DNA from: Nipponacmea schrenckii
Lineage: Eukaryota; Mollusca; Gastropoda; Lottiidae
Length of the DNA stretch: 64,000 nucleotides
Assembly (NCBI GenBank): GCA_030562195.1
Contig: JAUJPP010000003.1
Coordinates: forward strand, 21,607,398 to 21,671,397
Reading direction: 5' to 3'
Shown here: in pieces, positions 10,803 through 22,591 of the stretch
Numbering within the stretch: position 1 is the first letter of the stretch
Layout: each line of letters opens with the position of its first letter
Translations under genes and position numbers: made by a program
Notes under the pieces: model-generated
Told to the model about the DNA's origin: nothing
What the model saw: the letters and a program-made list of their open reading frames with translations, nothing else
Databases searched by the model: none

Positions 10803-12026
10803 TTAATTTGCGTCCAACGGACATAAATGACTTATTGATCGTTTGTAAAGCTTATCACCGATTTTGATTTCCACAACTCGAACGTGATTATCATCACCGC
10901 GGAACACTTTCACAATTCTCCCTAAGGGCCACTTACCACGAGGGGAATTCGGATCTATTACTACAGCGACATCTCCCTCCTTGAAATCCCGTTGTTTACG
11001 ATGCCATTTATTTCGAGCATTTGATGTTGGTAATATTTCCTTCATCCACCGTTGCCAAAATTGTTTGACAAGTTCCTGGACTCGTCTCCAACGTTTCCGG
11101 GGGTCGAACTTAATGTCGTCAACGCATTCTGGGGCCAACTGTCCACTCAATTGTCCGAAAAGGAAATGGTTTGGGGTCAGTACTGGACAATCATTTGGGT
11201 CGTCTCCCTGGTAACCTAGCGGACGAGAATTAATTAAGCCTTCAGCTTTGACGAATGTAGTCAATAATTCTTCGTCAGTTACGTCTGCATCACCTATTAC
11301 AGCTTTGATTGCCCGTTTAGAAGATTTTACCATGGCCTCGAAGACTCCTCCAAAATGGGGGGAAAGTGGTGGATTGAATTTCCATTCGATAAAGTTATTT
11401 GCTAACGAGTCACCTATCCTGGTCTGATCCAAAGCACGAATTAAGTCACCCAATTCACTTTCAGCGCCAATAAAGTTAGATCCGTTGTCGGAAATGACGC
11501 TAATTGGTTTACCACGTCGATTTGTAAAACGTGAGAATGCACATAAGAAAGATTCAGTGTCCATGGACCATGCCATTTCTAAGTGTACGGCGCGTGATGA
11601 TAAACAAGTTATTACACACAAATAGCGTTTAGTCCGAGTTTTACCCCTACCTTGCTTAGTATGAAAAGGTCCGGCATAATCGATGCCAATTCTTGCGAAA
11701 GCGCGAAGCGGGGTTCCAAGTCGGTACGCCGGTAACGGTGCCATGACTTGCACTGCCGGTTTCCTCCTACGTCTAATACATTCAGCACAGGAAGATTTAA
11801 TTGACTTTATAAGGTTACGGGCACCGATTATCCAGTATTTAGATCTCAATTCTGACAAGATGTGCGAAACTCCCATTGCATGATTACTATCTTCGTGAAA
11901 GGTAGTTGCTATGTGGCGCGAAATACAATGAGTTCCTGATAATATTACAGGGAATTTAGCATCGAAAGAAAAATTGTTCAGCTTTTCCAAGACGGCCATC
12001 GACTCGAAGAACTCCATCCTTATCAA
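10803..12026 (-). CDS. BEL/Pao integrase part of pol
   Basis: 407 codons; the first residues overlap the end of the upstream gag-pol frame. They show a zinc-binding region (H-x3-H type residues near 33-49, then CAEC at 80-83), the integrase core with Asp116 (GIDYAGPF), Asp180 (SDNGSNF) and Glu230 (HFGGVFEAM), and a C-terminal chromatin/DNA-binding module ending KLYKRSISHLCPLDAN. All three catalytic acids are present. The domain has no start codon of its own in good context; it is the natural continuation of the 16296 frame once the single-base shift near 11990 is passed. Confidence 0.88.
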   Translation of the reverse strand: MIRMEFFESMAVLEKLNNFSFDAKFPVILSGTHCISRHIATTFHEDSNHAMGVSHILSELRSKYWIIGARNLIKSIKSSCAECIRRRRKPAVQVMAPLPAYRLGTPLRAFARIGIDYAGPFHTKQGRGKTRTKRYLCVITCLSSRAVHLEMAWSMDTESFLCAFSRFTNRRGKPISVISDNGSNFIGAESELGDLIRALDQTRIGDSLANNFIEWKFNPPLSPHFGGVFEAMVKSSKRAIKAVIGDADVTDEELLTTFVKAEGLINSRPLGYQGDDPNDCPVLTPNHFLFGQLSGQLAPECVDDIKFDPRKRWRRVQELVKQFWQRWMKEILPTSNARNKWHRKQRDFKEGDVAVVIDPNSPRGKWPLGRIVKVFRGDDNHVRVVEIKIGDKLYKRSISHLCPLDAN

Positions 12027-15000
12027 AAGTTGGATTTAGTGTCAATAATTTGGAACTGTTACGAATGGGGTTGCCATTTCGCAGACATAGAACTTCCTCG
12101 CTGAAAGAGTTCCACTGAGAGGTTTTATACCAGAATATTTTAGATTTGTCAAGTTCTGCGACGCTTAAATGATTGTCCGAGATGCGAGACTTCGGATTTC
12201 GAGCATTGTAAATAAATCTAAGAGCCCACGAAGTGACTCGTACTAATTTTGACCAGTTTGAGTAGCGCGTTGGATCTAATCTACCAAAATCTATCACCTG
12301 GTTATTTGTTAGAAAAGTGTCATTTAATTTAGTTTTAACTTCTGCTAAGGCTATTTCTGCAGGTTCTGGGATTACACGATCTGGCCATGAGGATGTATTT
12401 GACGACAAGAATTCTGGTCCGTGCCACCAAAGGTCACTGAGAGCTAATTCAACGACAGATAAACCGCGAGTAGCTAAGTCCGCACAGTTCGATTTGGTTG
12501 AAACATAACGCCATTGTATGGGCTCCGATGATTCATGAATCTCACCTACTCGATGTGATACGAATGGTTTGTAAGTGCGCGATTCTCCTTTGATCCAGTA
12601 AAGTACATTTTGACTATCGCACCAGAATGTTGTCAAGCTTTTTGGAATTTTAAGTACTTCGCAAACTGAAAGTGCCAAGCGCAGCCCGAGCACTGCACCA
12701 CAAAGTTCCAACTTTGGTATCGAAATTGTCTTCAATGGCGCCACGCGAGTTTTTGCAACAATTAATGCAACTGAGAAGGAACCATTTGAATACTCGCAAC
12801 GAAGATAACAACATGTTGCGTAAGACTTTTCTGATGCGTCAACAAATACATGCAATGTCCTGTCCAAAATCTGTTGTCCGTCTTTCACAAGGCAGCGAGG
12901 AATGGCAATGTTTTGTAACAAGGGCAGCTCAGAAAACCAACTAGTCCATTGTTGCTTAAGGTCGTCAGGAAGATTGTCATCCCAATCCAAACCACGTACC
13001 CATGTCTTTTGGATTCCTAACTTGGCCCTAATAGTAAACGGAGCGATCAGGTTTAGGGGATCAAAAAGCGTTGCTGTCTTACTAACCACTATCCATTTGG
13101 TCAAATTATCAAGCGCTGGTTCAATAACTTCAAAAGTGAATGAATCAGTTTCAGCGCACCACAATATGCCAAGCGTTTTTATAGACGGGAGATTATCGTC
13201 ATCAAGAGAAAGTTTGTTAAGTCTATCAGAAACAGGAACATCTGTTAACACCGAAGTTTTATTTGACAACCATTTTCGTATTTCAAACCCAGCGCCTAGT
13301 AGTAATGATGTCAACTGTTGACGCAGTTCAACGGCTTCCGAAATACTATCAACGCTATCAAGCAAGTCGTCAACGTACATAGAGTTAAGAATAGATTCTG
13401 ATGCCATCGGATATTCAGTTTCGTTTTGCTCACAATGATGACGTATGACTTGTTGGGAAAGATAGGGTGACGACGTGTTACCAAATACAAGCCTATTATA
13501 CTGATAAATTTTAACTGGACTTCGTGAATCTAAGTCACGCCACAAAAATCTATGAAATATGCGATCTTCATCCTTTAATTCAATTTGCAGAAACATCTCA
13601 GAAATGTCACTTGCTAAAGCTATGGGTTTACTGCGGAATCTCAAAATTACGTCAACAAGGTCTCTTTGAAGTTTAGGGCCTGAATTTATGCAGTCGTTTA
13701 AGGATATTCCATTAGTCCGAGCAGCGGCGTCCAATACCATCCTCACTTTAGTTGTTGTCTTGTCCATGCGCACAACTGCAAAATGGGGCAAGTACCACGA
13801 CGGTAGCGCATGACTTGGGACTTCAGTTATGTACCCTTTTTGCAGGTGACACTTGATAATATCGGAATATATTTCAGCTACTTCCGGTTTCTTAGCCAAA
13901 GAACGTTCAAGACTTAAGAGGCGGGATTCAGCGTTTTCAAAATTCGAAGTTGACAACAATTTACGATAGTTAGAGTTCCAAGGGATCCCAACGCTATACC
14001 TATTTGTACCCGAATCATAAGTCAGCGATTGTTCAGTAGATTTTACAGCATCTAATTCTAATTTCGTGAAGTTCGAAGTTCTCGGTTTAATACCGGAGTT
14101 CTCGATGTCCCACATGTTTCGAATTAACGAGTCGACATCAGATTCTGTCTTGATGTGGTACGTAAAATGAGCAAAGCTACTACTAGATTGATCTGGCCCT
14201 GCAGGACCCGTGCATGTCCATCCCAAAGGTGTTAATCGAGCAACGGGTTCATTGGCCAATCCCGTTATTTCTGTAATAGCCCGATGTATTCCGGAAACAT
14301 TCAGTCCTATCAAAAGATCAACACGATTGTCAGTAATCTGAGGGAATGGTATACCTTTCAAATGCGGCCAAAAGTTAGCTTGTTTGTTCCAGTCAACTGT
14401 TCTAAGGCCCCCTGTCACGTTGTTCACTGTATACGCCGTAAATGGCACACAGGCTTTTGAGTCTAAACTGCACAGTTCTGCGGATACAAGAGCAGCGTTT
14501 AATGAAGTCGATTTACCACCCAGCACAGAAACGTCCAAGTCAGTAATTTCACCCCTAAGATCTAACTCTGCAGCTACACTATCATTAATATAGCTGTCCG
14601 TTGAACAGTCATCCATAAGTGCATTGCATCGGACAACCCTATCATGATTGCGTAATACAACAGGTACCACTCTCATTACCAAATTAGTAAACTTACGAAC
14701 TTGAGTATGTGTGTATTTTTCAGCTGAGTGGTCATTTCTGACAGCTGGAAGGGGTCCCAATTGCTGTGGAGGCTCTGCAACTTGCTGCAATGGTGAGGGT
14801 TTATAAGAATTAAAGGGTTGTGACAAACTAGGTCCGGTGTTGCGATTGAAACTGTCTAACGATCGATCATCGTATCCCCCTCCGTGCAACAAATAGTGGT
14901 GAGTGCGGCGACAACCATCAATTCTACATTGTTGAGTGGCAGTGCAACTTTGGCCACGGTGGCTCTTACCAAGACAACGAAAACATAAACGTTTAACTTT

Positions 15001-16296
15001 TGCAATTTCCCAGCGCTGTGTGACAGGAAGTGATCTCAAATATGAACAGTTATTAATACCATTGTCATGAAATTGCCCACAGACGATACAAGAATTCTGA
15101 CTTGTGGTCGAGAAAGTTTTTGAAGTCCGACTATTATAATGTCGATTACGATAAGGTGAGCTTAACGATGGTTTTGAATACGACGACGACACCAAAGTTT
15201 TAGTATTAGGGATAAATCCTTCGACCTCCTCTTGCGATTCGATTCGATAGCGAACCTCTAGTGATAACCATTCTTTTAATGTCAAAAGGGATTCTGTTTT
15301 TCTTTCAAAAGAGGCCCAGCGTTTGAATTGCATGAGTGCGCTAGTGGAAAGTTTGGACCTGACCACAGAGAAAAACATTGAATTAACGTGGAATTCCTCA
15401 GTTCGGCCATTTTCTTGGAGAGACAATATGCACAGTTCTAGAGTGTCAACGTATTCCTCAAACTTTTTAAGATCACTGAAATTGACCGAGTTCATTTTCA
15501 TAATAGTTTCCAAATGCATAAGTGTGTAACGGCGAGGACCACCGAACTTATCTTCTAAGCGTTTCAAGGCAGCGTCATATCCCATGTCAGATGCCTGGAA
15601 TCCTTCAATTGCTTTCAGTGCTTCACCCGATAAATGTTGCCTTAATTGTAACATTTTGTAAGCTTTTGAAGTCGACGATTTATCAATACATTCTGTAAAT
15701 GCATCCTTAAAGACCTGATACTCACGCTTGTTTCCATCGAATTTAGTTATGGAAACTTTACTTAGCTGCCTGTAGAGATCTCTATCAAGTTGGTTGAAGT
15801 TGGAGCTGGCACTTGAACTCTGCTCTATTTCTTGATTACCATGTTGTGGATCAGCAGGACCATTTAGTTGGTGAACGGTTGGGTCTGGTGAAGAGGCTGG
15901 ATACGTGTCCCTCGGTGTATGGGATAACAATTCTGTTGCCCTTGATAATAGCTCGGATATGCTGCTATCAGACTGTACAGATTCCAGCTCAACTTCATAA
16001 TCACCACTTTCGTCACACAGATGATTCAAAATGTCGATAACCTCTTCATTATGACGGAGGACATTGTCTACTGCTGTTCTGATGCTAGCTGTCTGCTTCT
16101 CACTTGCACAAAGCAAACTTGTAAGGAGAAGTTTTGCTTTTGTCAACTGAGTTTTACAAGTTCTCTTCTTTCGTCGTAAGCGTGCAATGTTGTCCTGAAC
16201 TTGATGGCTCTGACCATTTTGATCAACTTGCTGTGCGTCTGAACTGGCTGTTGATTGATTCTGACCGACCGCCGCCGATTCTTGAATGTCACTCAT
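11995..16296 (-). CDS. BEL/Pao gag-protease-reverse transcriptase-RNase H
   Basis: The ATG at 16296 starts MSDIQESAAVG; the frame runs to a stop at 11956 shortly after the shift. In order: coiled-coil/Gag region of the DUF1759 type (VSITKFDGNKREYQ), Cys/His zinc-knuckle region (CIVCGQFH...CFRCLGKSHRGQSC), an aspartic-protease-like segment (LMDDCSTDSYI, with DCS in place of the usual DSG), reverse transcriptase with the YVDD catalytic box at 13367-13378, RNase H/peptidase-A17-like region (LHVFVDASEKSYATCC; FWCDSQNVLYWI). BEL/Pao elements normally carry one uninterrupted ORF. Here a run of five T's at about 11990 puts the integrase in the +1 frame. Confidence 0.9.
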
Positions 16297-16359
16297 CGTT
16301 CCACCAAAATCGATAATCAAACGATGAAACTTGGATACTAACCACGCTCTGCTACCATA

Positions 16360-16590
16360 TGTTTAGGATGCGATGAGATGGACGATGAAGAACGATGTGA
16401 TGGTTCTAAAATATTTATTCAGCATGATCGATGATAACATGGCGATGACAAATGATGATGTGGCAATGTTGAGAAGGCGGAAGTTCTGTTTCGTCGTCTC
16501 GGACAACCGAGTAATGTTCTGTCGTCAATCGAGTCACTCGGATCTACGTTCACGAACATTACCTGTAGTCCGAAACAACGATCCCAAACA
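16360..16590 (-). repeat. 5' LTR of the BEL/Pao element
   Basis: 231 bp, about 98 percent identical by eye to the copy at 10255. The initiator-Met-type primer-binding site starts two bases inside it on the minus strand. Confidence 0.9.
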
Positions 16591-16959
16591 CTACACAGGG
16601 TCAAGTTGGTCTGACATGGTCACTGAGTTTGATAGTTTTATAATGAGAAAAGTGCACATTCCATACCGGGGATAAATGAAACTTGGTACGTTTACTGTCC
16701 TGGAAAGAAATGCCCTACTATTAGTATTTGGTCGATGTGTTAAGCACTGAAATAAAACTGTAGACATGGGGACAAAATTCAGTTCTAGAACATACTTGTT
16801 TATCAAGATCAAGCGTTAGGTTAAGTTGTATCTGAAACCCTTTATACAGGTCCTAGTGTTAGAAATTATAGATTTATTCTTAATGTCAAGCACAGTTTTA
16901 AGCCTTTTTGTAGGTTATTAACACAATTAAAAAGGATATTATGTATTTTCAACAAATTG

Positions 16960-18415
16960 ATTTGTGGTTATGAATTCAAACTGAAAGTGTTTTGTGGTTC
17001 AAACTGGGTTATGAATTGATTGGTATATAAACTGAATCTTTCAGTACATGAATATGTTTTGTAGTTCGATACAGCAATGATTTGCTAATCAATATTTTGT
17101 GTGGTTCCATATTAAGAGGTGATTTGTAAGTCAAACTGAATATGTTTTGTGGTTCAATATATGAAAGTTATTTGTTAGTCAAACTGAATATGATTTGTGG
17201 TTCGATATTATGGAAGTAATTTGTTAGTCAAACTGAATATGTTTTGTGGTCGATATATGGAAGTAATTTGTTAGTCAAACTGAATATGTTTTGTGGTTCG
17301 ATATATAGAAATGATTTGTTAGTCAACCCTGAATATGTTTTGTGGTTCGATATATAGAAGTGATTTGTTAGTCAAACTGAATATGTTTTGTAGTTCGATA
17401 TATAGAAGTGATTTGTTAGTCAAACTGAATATGGTTTGTCATTCGATATTATGGAAGTGATTTGTTAGTCAAACTGAATATGGTTTGTCATTCGATATTA
17501 TGGAAGTGATTTGTTTGTCAAACTGAATATGGTTTGTCATTCGATATATGGAAGTGATTTGTTAGTCAAACTGAACATGTTTTGTGGTTCAATATATGAT
17601 AGTTATTTGTTAGTCAAACTGAATATGTTTTGTTGTTCGATATATGGAAGTGATTTGTTAGTCAAACTGAATATGTTTTGTGGTTCGATATAGAGAAGTA
17701 ATGAAATGGTCAAACTGAATTTGATTTGTTGTTCGATATATGGAAGTGATTTGTTAGTCAAACTGAATATGTTTTGTGGTTCCATATAGAGAATTAATGA
17801 AATGGTCAAACTGAATATGGTTTGTGGTTCGATATAGAGAAGTAATGAAATGGTCAAACCGAATATGTTTTGTGGTTCGATATAGAGAATTAATGAAATG
17901 GTCAAACTGAATACGATTTGTGGTTCGATATAGAGAAGTAATGAAATGGTCAAACTGAATATGTTTTGTGGTTCCATATAGAGAATTAATGAAATGGTCA
18001 AACTGAATATGGTTTGTGGTTCGATATAGAGAAGTAATGAAATAGTCAAACTGAATATGTTTTGTGGTTCGATATAGAGAATTAATGAAATGGTCAAACT
18101 GAATATGATTTGTGGTTCGATATAGAGAAGTAATGAAATGGTCAAACTGAATATGTTTTGTGGTTCGATATAGAGAATTAATGAAATGGTCAAACTGAAT
18201 ATGGTTTGTGGTTCGATATAGAGAAGTAATGAAATGGTCAAACTGAATATGTTTTGTGGTTCGATATAGAGAATTAATGAAATGGTCAAACTGAATATGT
18301 TTTGTGGTTCGATATAGAGAATTAATGAAATGGTCAAACTGAATATGATTTGTGGTTCGATATAGAGAAGTAATGAAATGGTCAAACTGAATATGTTTTG
18401 TGGTTCCATGCTCTT
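16960..18415. repeat. 48-bp minisatellite with 96-bp higher-order period
   Basis: Head-to-tail copies of a 48-bp unit with core GTCAAACTGAATATG followed by TTTTGTGGTTCGATATA. Copies are degenerate and irregular at the left end (16960-17130) and very regular at the right. Left units end ATTTGTTA, right units end ATGAAATG. From about 17690 on, GAAGTAATG and GAATTAATG variants alternate, giving a 96-bp dimer. Roughly 26 clear copies. Because 48 is a multiple of three, the minus strand stays open (16-residue repeat), but codons and context give no support for a protein. Confidence 0.9.
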
Positions 18416-18419
18416 CTTC

Positions 18420-20180
18420 TTCTATCTCATCTGTAAATTAGTTATTTAAACTGAATATCTCGGTCATGATATGTTTTGCATGAAAATATATGGAAATTTA
18501 TATAATGAATATTAGATGAAATTTATCATAATATATATTTTGATATACTCCTTTCATTATGATAGCAATGAATAAAGATCTAAAACGCCAAAAGAATTAT
18601 CTTGAGATAAAGTTAATTTTTAAGACTTATTGTCAGGATGCTGGAGGTCAAATGACATACAGCGCCCCCTGACGTCATAATGATGGTATACTAATTTTCT
18701 GAACTTGCATTTGAAGAAATGTTTTTGGAGATTTGTTATTCCCGATTTGTATTTCAAGATTTGTTTTTCAAAATTTGTTAAATCCGACAAGTTACTGATT
18801 TACGGTACAAATATCCATTTGCGAGTACAAATGTCGATATTAATAAACAAATGTTCATTGAAGTCTACAAATGCCAAAATTTCAAATCAAATGTTGAAAA
18901 ATCAAACATATTTAAAAATAGCGGACAGAATTATGAATTAAGATAGTCATGGTCAACCATACGAAACACAGTTCAATTTTCCTTAATCAGTAGGGAATGT
19001 TACTCTAGCCACAATGTTGTTCCAATGAATACTATAAATCAACTAATAATTTTGTGTTCATATTTATGGAGAATAATTCCATGTTATTAAGTAAACGATT
19101 TATACGTTCCGTTTAAAGTAACAGACCTATCTTAAAGTAGATATTTATGTGCATGCGTATGCCTGAGGTCTAGTGATCTAGCCCGGTGATTTTAGCATAT
19201 TAAGCCACAGATTTGTACATACTGCACACACCAGTCACCTGTAAAAACTGTTTTTGGGAGCTGTCTTGTCGTTAACCTAGTTGCTGTGTTGAATACTAGA
19301 CTTCCAACGGACTATGGAAGACGATTGGTGAAGATAAGATTTTTCCACAATCTGGTGTCTGTACCAACTTAATTCAATTTAGATTTCGGAGTGAAAGAGT
19401 ATCCCCCACCCCCAAGTTTTGGGGGAAAGAAACCTTCCCACACAAGGCATGTGATAATTATGATATGAAATTCAGAAATTCTGAAAACCGGATATAAATT
19501 TTAAGTATACAAGCGTTTTTACGCCTCTGAGTCGATGACGTGAAAGTGTTTGTTTCAAGTCTGTAGATCTTATCTAGGTCATTGCATTTCATACGTATCA
19601 TTGAATGTAACGAGCTCGTTGACCTTTGTTATGTTTCTGAATGTAATGAACTAAAAATAAAGGTTTGTGTTGCAAATTGTGAAAAAACGACGGTTTTATC
19701 ATCTTAATATTGTTCAATCTTCACAATGGACTGCAGATACCTCGTGAACTTAACGACCTGGTCACTAATCTAATATTCTCGACGATTGTCGTCAGATTAG
19801 TAGGCTTCATTTGGCTAGACCAATAATTAGTAGTTCATAATACAGGATTAGTTACGAAGCCAAAAAGTACCCCAAAAACCGATTAATGAACGAGATAAGG
19901 GTTAAGGTTATGTGTTTATCTTGATAACTCATACAAGGTCGATCGTTTTCATTCATTTCTGTACAAAGCTTTGGAAGATATTGGTGTAGATCATAAACTA
20001 CAATGATATGATAATGGTATAGAATTTATGATACGAATGTGGACATACAAGAATCAATCATAATATTGTGATTCGTTTCCAACCTTTAACTGCTTCATGT
20101 ACTGGATCAACATTAAATATACCAGAAATGTAATTATTTATTGAATCAAACAAAATGAAAACAAAACTGATAACAAAAAT
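18420..20180. other. Gene-free stretch
   Basis: No supported gene. Only short unsupported ORFs, AT-rich sequence and a possible tRNA-like box at about 19163-19200 that is too weak to call. Confidence 0.4.
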
Positions 20181-20187
20181 TTAGAAG

Positions 20188-20193
20188 TTTATT
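20188..20193 (-). terminator. Poly(A) signal of copy D
   Basis: AATAAA on the minus strand, about 210 nt past the stop codon at 20403. Confidence 0.4.
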
Positions 20194-20402
20194 TGTTTCC
20201 CCTTCTCCTCTTCTCCCCTTCCCCACGCCGCATACTAAGAATTCCACGTCTATGTGGAATCATCAAATTAACTTGCTGTATCGATGTTTGGCTGAAAACT
20301 AGAATGACACTTTCTTAAAAGAAAAAAAAAATTGTCTTTCGTTTAATTAACTGCAGTATGAACCGCATTTGTATTTGTTTGTTTCGGAGACTGATCCTGA
20401 AA

Positions 20403-20990
20403 TTATTGGGGAGTTTGGGGAGTTTGGTCTGCAGTGAATTGACGTCCATCATTATTGTTTTCAGTAACTCGAGGCGGGAGAGCTTGGTCAGTACATAACA
20501 CTTGTTCCTTAGAAGAACTAAGTGAAAAGGCAAATTCTATAAAGTCGATTTCCACAGCACCTCCAACTTCTACAGACAGGGTAAAATTATATCCTCCGGG
20601 TTCTAAAATAAAAGGCATACCAATAGCACCAGTCAGATGGAATTCGTTCCACAGATGACCAAAATTGGATCCAGTATGGGTTCGAAACGACCCTAGAATG
20701 TCTTTGTTTAAGATCACATCAACTTGAGTAGCAGGACCATCATTAGAGTATGCAATCCTTGACACCAAAAACACTTCCTGCTTACGTAGACAAAAAGCTA
20801 TCGCGAAAAAACCATTCTGATCGATCCGAAGGGACTGTTTAGCACTGGCATTCGATCTGTCACAGATCTTCTCTTCACTCTTGGTTCCAACCGCCATATC
20901 TTCCATTTCGATTTTAATCACATGTAATCCATTAGTTATTGACAGTGCTACCATTAAGAGTAGAAAACGGATTTTTCTAGATGAAATCAT
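20403..20990 (-). CDS. Secreted CBM6/35-like domain protein (copy D)
   Basis: Intronless, 195 codons. Signal peptide at residues 1-21 (RFLLLMVALSITNG). The domain opens HVIKIEMED and closes VEIDFIEFAFS, with the invariant sequon NAS at 47-49, Cys67 and Cys166. An extra Cys43 is unique to this copy. The core GSFRTHTGSNFGHLWNEFH is closest to copies B and C, suggesting it shares their recent ancestor but lacks the Gly-rich extension. The tail is short, polar and Gln/Thr-rich (QFTADQTPQTPQ). A TATA box lies 84 bp upstream. Likely extracellular; ligand unknown. Confidence 0.82.
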   Translation of the reverse strand: MISSRKIRFLLLMVALSITNGLHVIKIEMEDMAVGTKSEEKICDRSNASAKQSLRIDQNGFFAIAFCLRKQEVFLVSRIAYSNDGPATQVDVILNKDILGSFRTHTGSNFGHLWNEFHLTGAIGMPFILEPGGYNFTLSVEVGGAVEIDFIEFAFSLSSSKEQVLCTDQALPPRVTENNNDGRQFTADQTPQTPQ

Positions 20991-21073
20991 CGTGATTAAG
21001 AGAAAGGAGTTGATAAAACGCCCCTGAATCCAGCCGAAAACCCTCTAAATTTTAGTGTACATCAGACAATGTG

Positions 21074-21081
21074 TTTATATA
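21074..21081 (-). promoter_or_regulatory. TATA box of copy D
   Basis: TATATAAA on the minus strand, 84 bp before the ATG at 20990; identical octamer to that of copy A. Confidence 0.5.
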
Positions 21082-21429
21082 TGTAAATTTAAATTGGGCG
21101 ACAGCTGTTTCGTGGACAATCCCAAACAATTTTTAAACGGTTTCTCCAAAACGTTTGCTTTTACATTATGTTCAGAGTCTACTGGTTTTATATGAGAACA
21201 ATGATTGAAATTAAGTTTGTTGTCGATTCAATGATAGATGATTGTTCATAAAATCAATTCATCTAGTATAGGGGTTTATACAGAGTCAATGTGTCGTTTG
21301 TTACAAGCAGTCTTAATATGTTCTATAGCTCGAACAATTCTTTGATATCAATCTGTTCTTCTTTCTGAAATTCCCGTCATTAGAAACTATTATTCTATAA
21401 TTGATGAAAACAGGCCTGAAATGTATTAT

Positions 21430-22145
21430 ATGTCAGTATCCCATGCGTAACAATAACATCTGTGATTCATCAGTTACAGTAATGTTCACAATCATATTCG
21501 TCACAGTAGTATTTATCAATGTAATTTACGTCACAGTGATATTCGTCACATTTTCCTCAGCCAAAGTAATGTTCGTCAAAATAGAATTCTTCACATTTAC
21601 GTTCTTTAGAGTAAGGTTCGTCTTAATTACGATCGTCACGACATCGTGATATTCGTTACAGTGATATTCGTGATAGCAATGTGCGCCCCAGTCACGATTA
21701 TCTTCGTCACAATGAAATTCGTCACAGTGGATTAGTCGTAGTAATACTATTATAATTTTCTCAGTACAAGTCACAGTCACAGTAACGCTCTTTAGAGACA
21801 TGTTCCCCTGTTTCACTAAGGTACGTAAGTAATTATGTAAGTAATTTGCAATCATGTGATTGGTCAATCAATAAAATCGATTTTAAATTTTGTTTTATTA
21901 TCCAATCAGATAAATGCATTCTTAAAACCTGGATTTTATCTTATTTATGTTTTCGAGAATAGGTCCCTGAGCAATATTTGTCGTAGTAACATTCTTCAGT
22001 GTAATATTGGTCTATATAATGTTCGTCACACCAGTATTCATAAAAACAATATTCGCCAGAGTAATATTCGTCAATAAATAATTGTACGGAACTATATTTA
22101 AATGTGAATAGGAATAAAGACACCATGGTGGTATTCGTCACAGTA
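21430..22145. repeat. Degenerate short-unit repeat (TTCGTCACAGT-like)
   Basis: Many imperfect copies of a roughly 20-bp motif with core AGTAATRTTCGTCACA, in one orientation, drifting in length. It looks like an old minisatellite. The ORFs across it are low-complexity and not credible genes. Confidence 0.6.
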
Positions 22146-22396
22146 AGATTTGTTAAATAATGATAATATTATGCCATAATCCATCTAGCTTTGATATATG
22201 ATATAAGTAGTCATCGTCCAATTATCTTTTGTACGAATATACAACCTCACCCTGCAGCAAAACACCAAACGATTTAAGTACTGGAAATATTTATATTACT
22301 TCAATCACCTCATAAAACTTTAGTTTAAGCTATATTAATAACCTAATTGCACTGTAGCGATGTTGAAAATATATATACTAAAACGGGTACAAAAAA

Positions 22397-22591
22397 ATTG
22401 TTGTTGACCATTATAGGCCTATGTGTGGATAGCAAAGGTCAAGAACATTCTACTTGTAAAAATTCAGGGTCATTGAAGGTCAAGGTCATTTGATATAATT
22501 GTTGTCGATAATAATAGGCATATGTGTGGATAGCTTAGGTCAAGAACATCCTACTTGAAAAAATTCAGGGTCATTGAAGGTCAAGGTCATT
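22397..22591. repeat. 101-bp tandem duplication with AGGTCA direct repeats
   Basis: Two copies (22397-22497, 22498-22591), period 101. Each contains AAGGTCAAGGTCA (22476-22488 and 22577-22589), which is two AGGTCA half-sites with no spacer and also a TCAAGGTCA box of the kind bound by NR5A/ERR nuclear receptors. The repeat may simply be part of a dispersed family. Confidence 0.75.

Larger units (their letters stand above)
10255..16590 (-). mobile_element. Complete BEL/Pao LTR retrotransposon
   Basis: A 6,336-bp element in minus orientation with two 231-bp LTRs (10255-10485 and 16360-16590), both TG...CA, differing at only four positions by eye, so the insertion is recent. It is flanked by the 5-bp duplication CTACA. 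Next to the right-hand (5') LTR, after two bases, is a primer-binding site TGGTAGCAGAG (minus strand, ending about 16357) that matches the 3' end of initiator tRNA-Met. Before the 3' LTR a polypurine tract (AAGGAGGGGGA, 10488-10498) is visible on the minus strand. Gag-pol fills the interior with one frame break near 11990. It sits between two members of the CBM-like cluster. Confidence 0.93.

Noticed and set aside
17603..18409. 268-codon minus-strand ORF of 16-residue repeats
   Set aside because: Entirely inside the 48-bp minisatellite; the frame is open only because 48 is divisible by three, and the neighbouring degenerate units break it.
19150..19260. Possible SINE head (GAGGTCTAGTGATCTAG)
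   Set aside because: Too weak; no B box or tail could be matched.
21401..22141. Several ORFs on both strands rich in Val/Phe/Thr or His/Tyr
   Set aside because: They translate a degenerate short tandem repeat.
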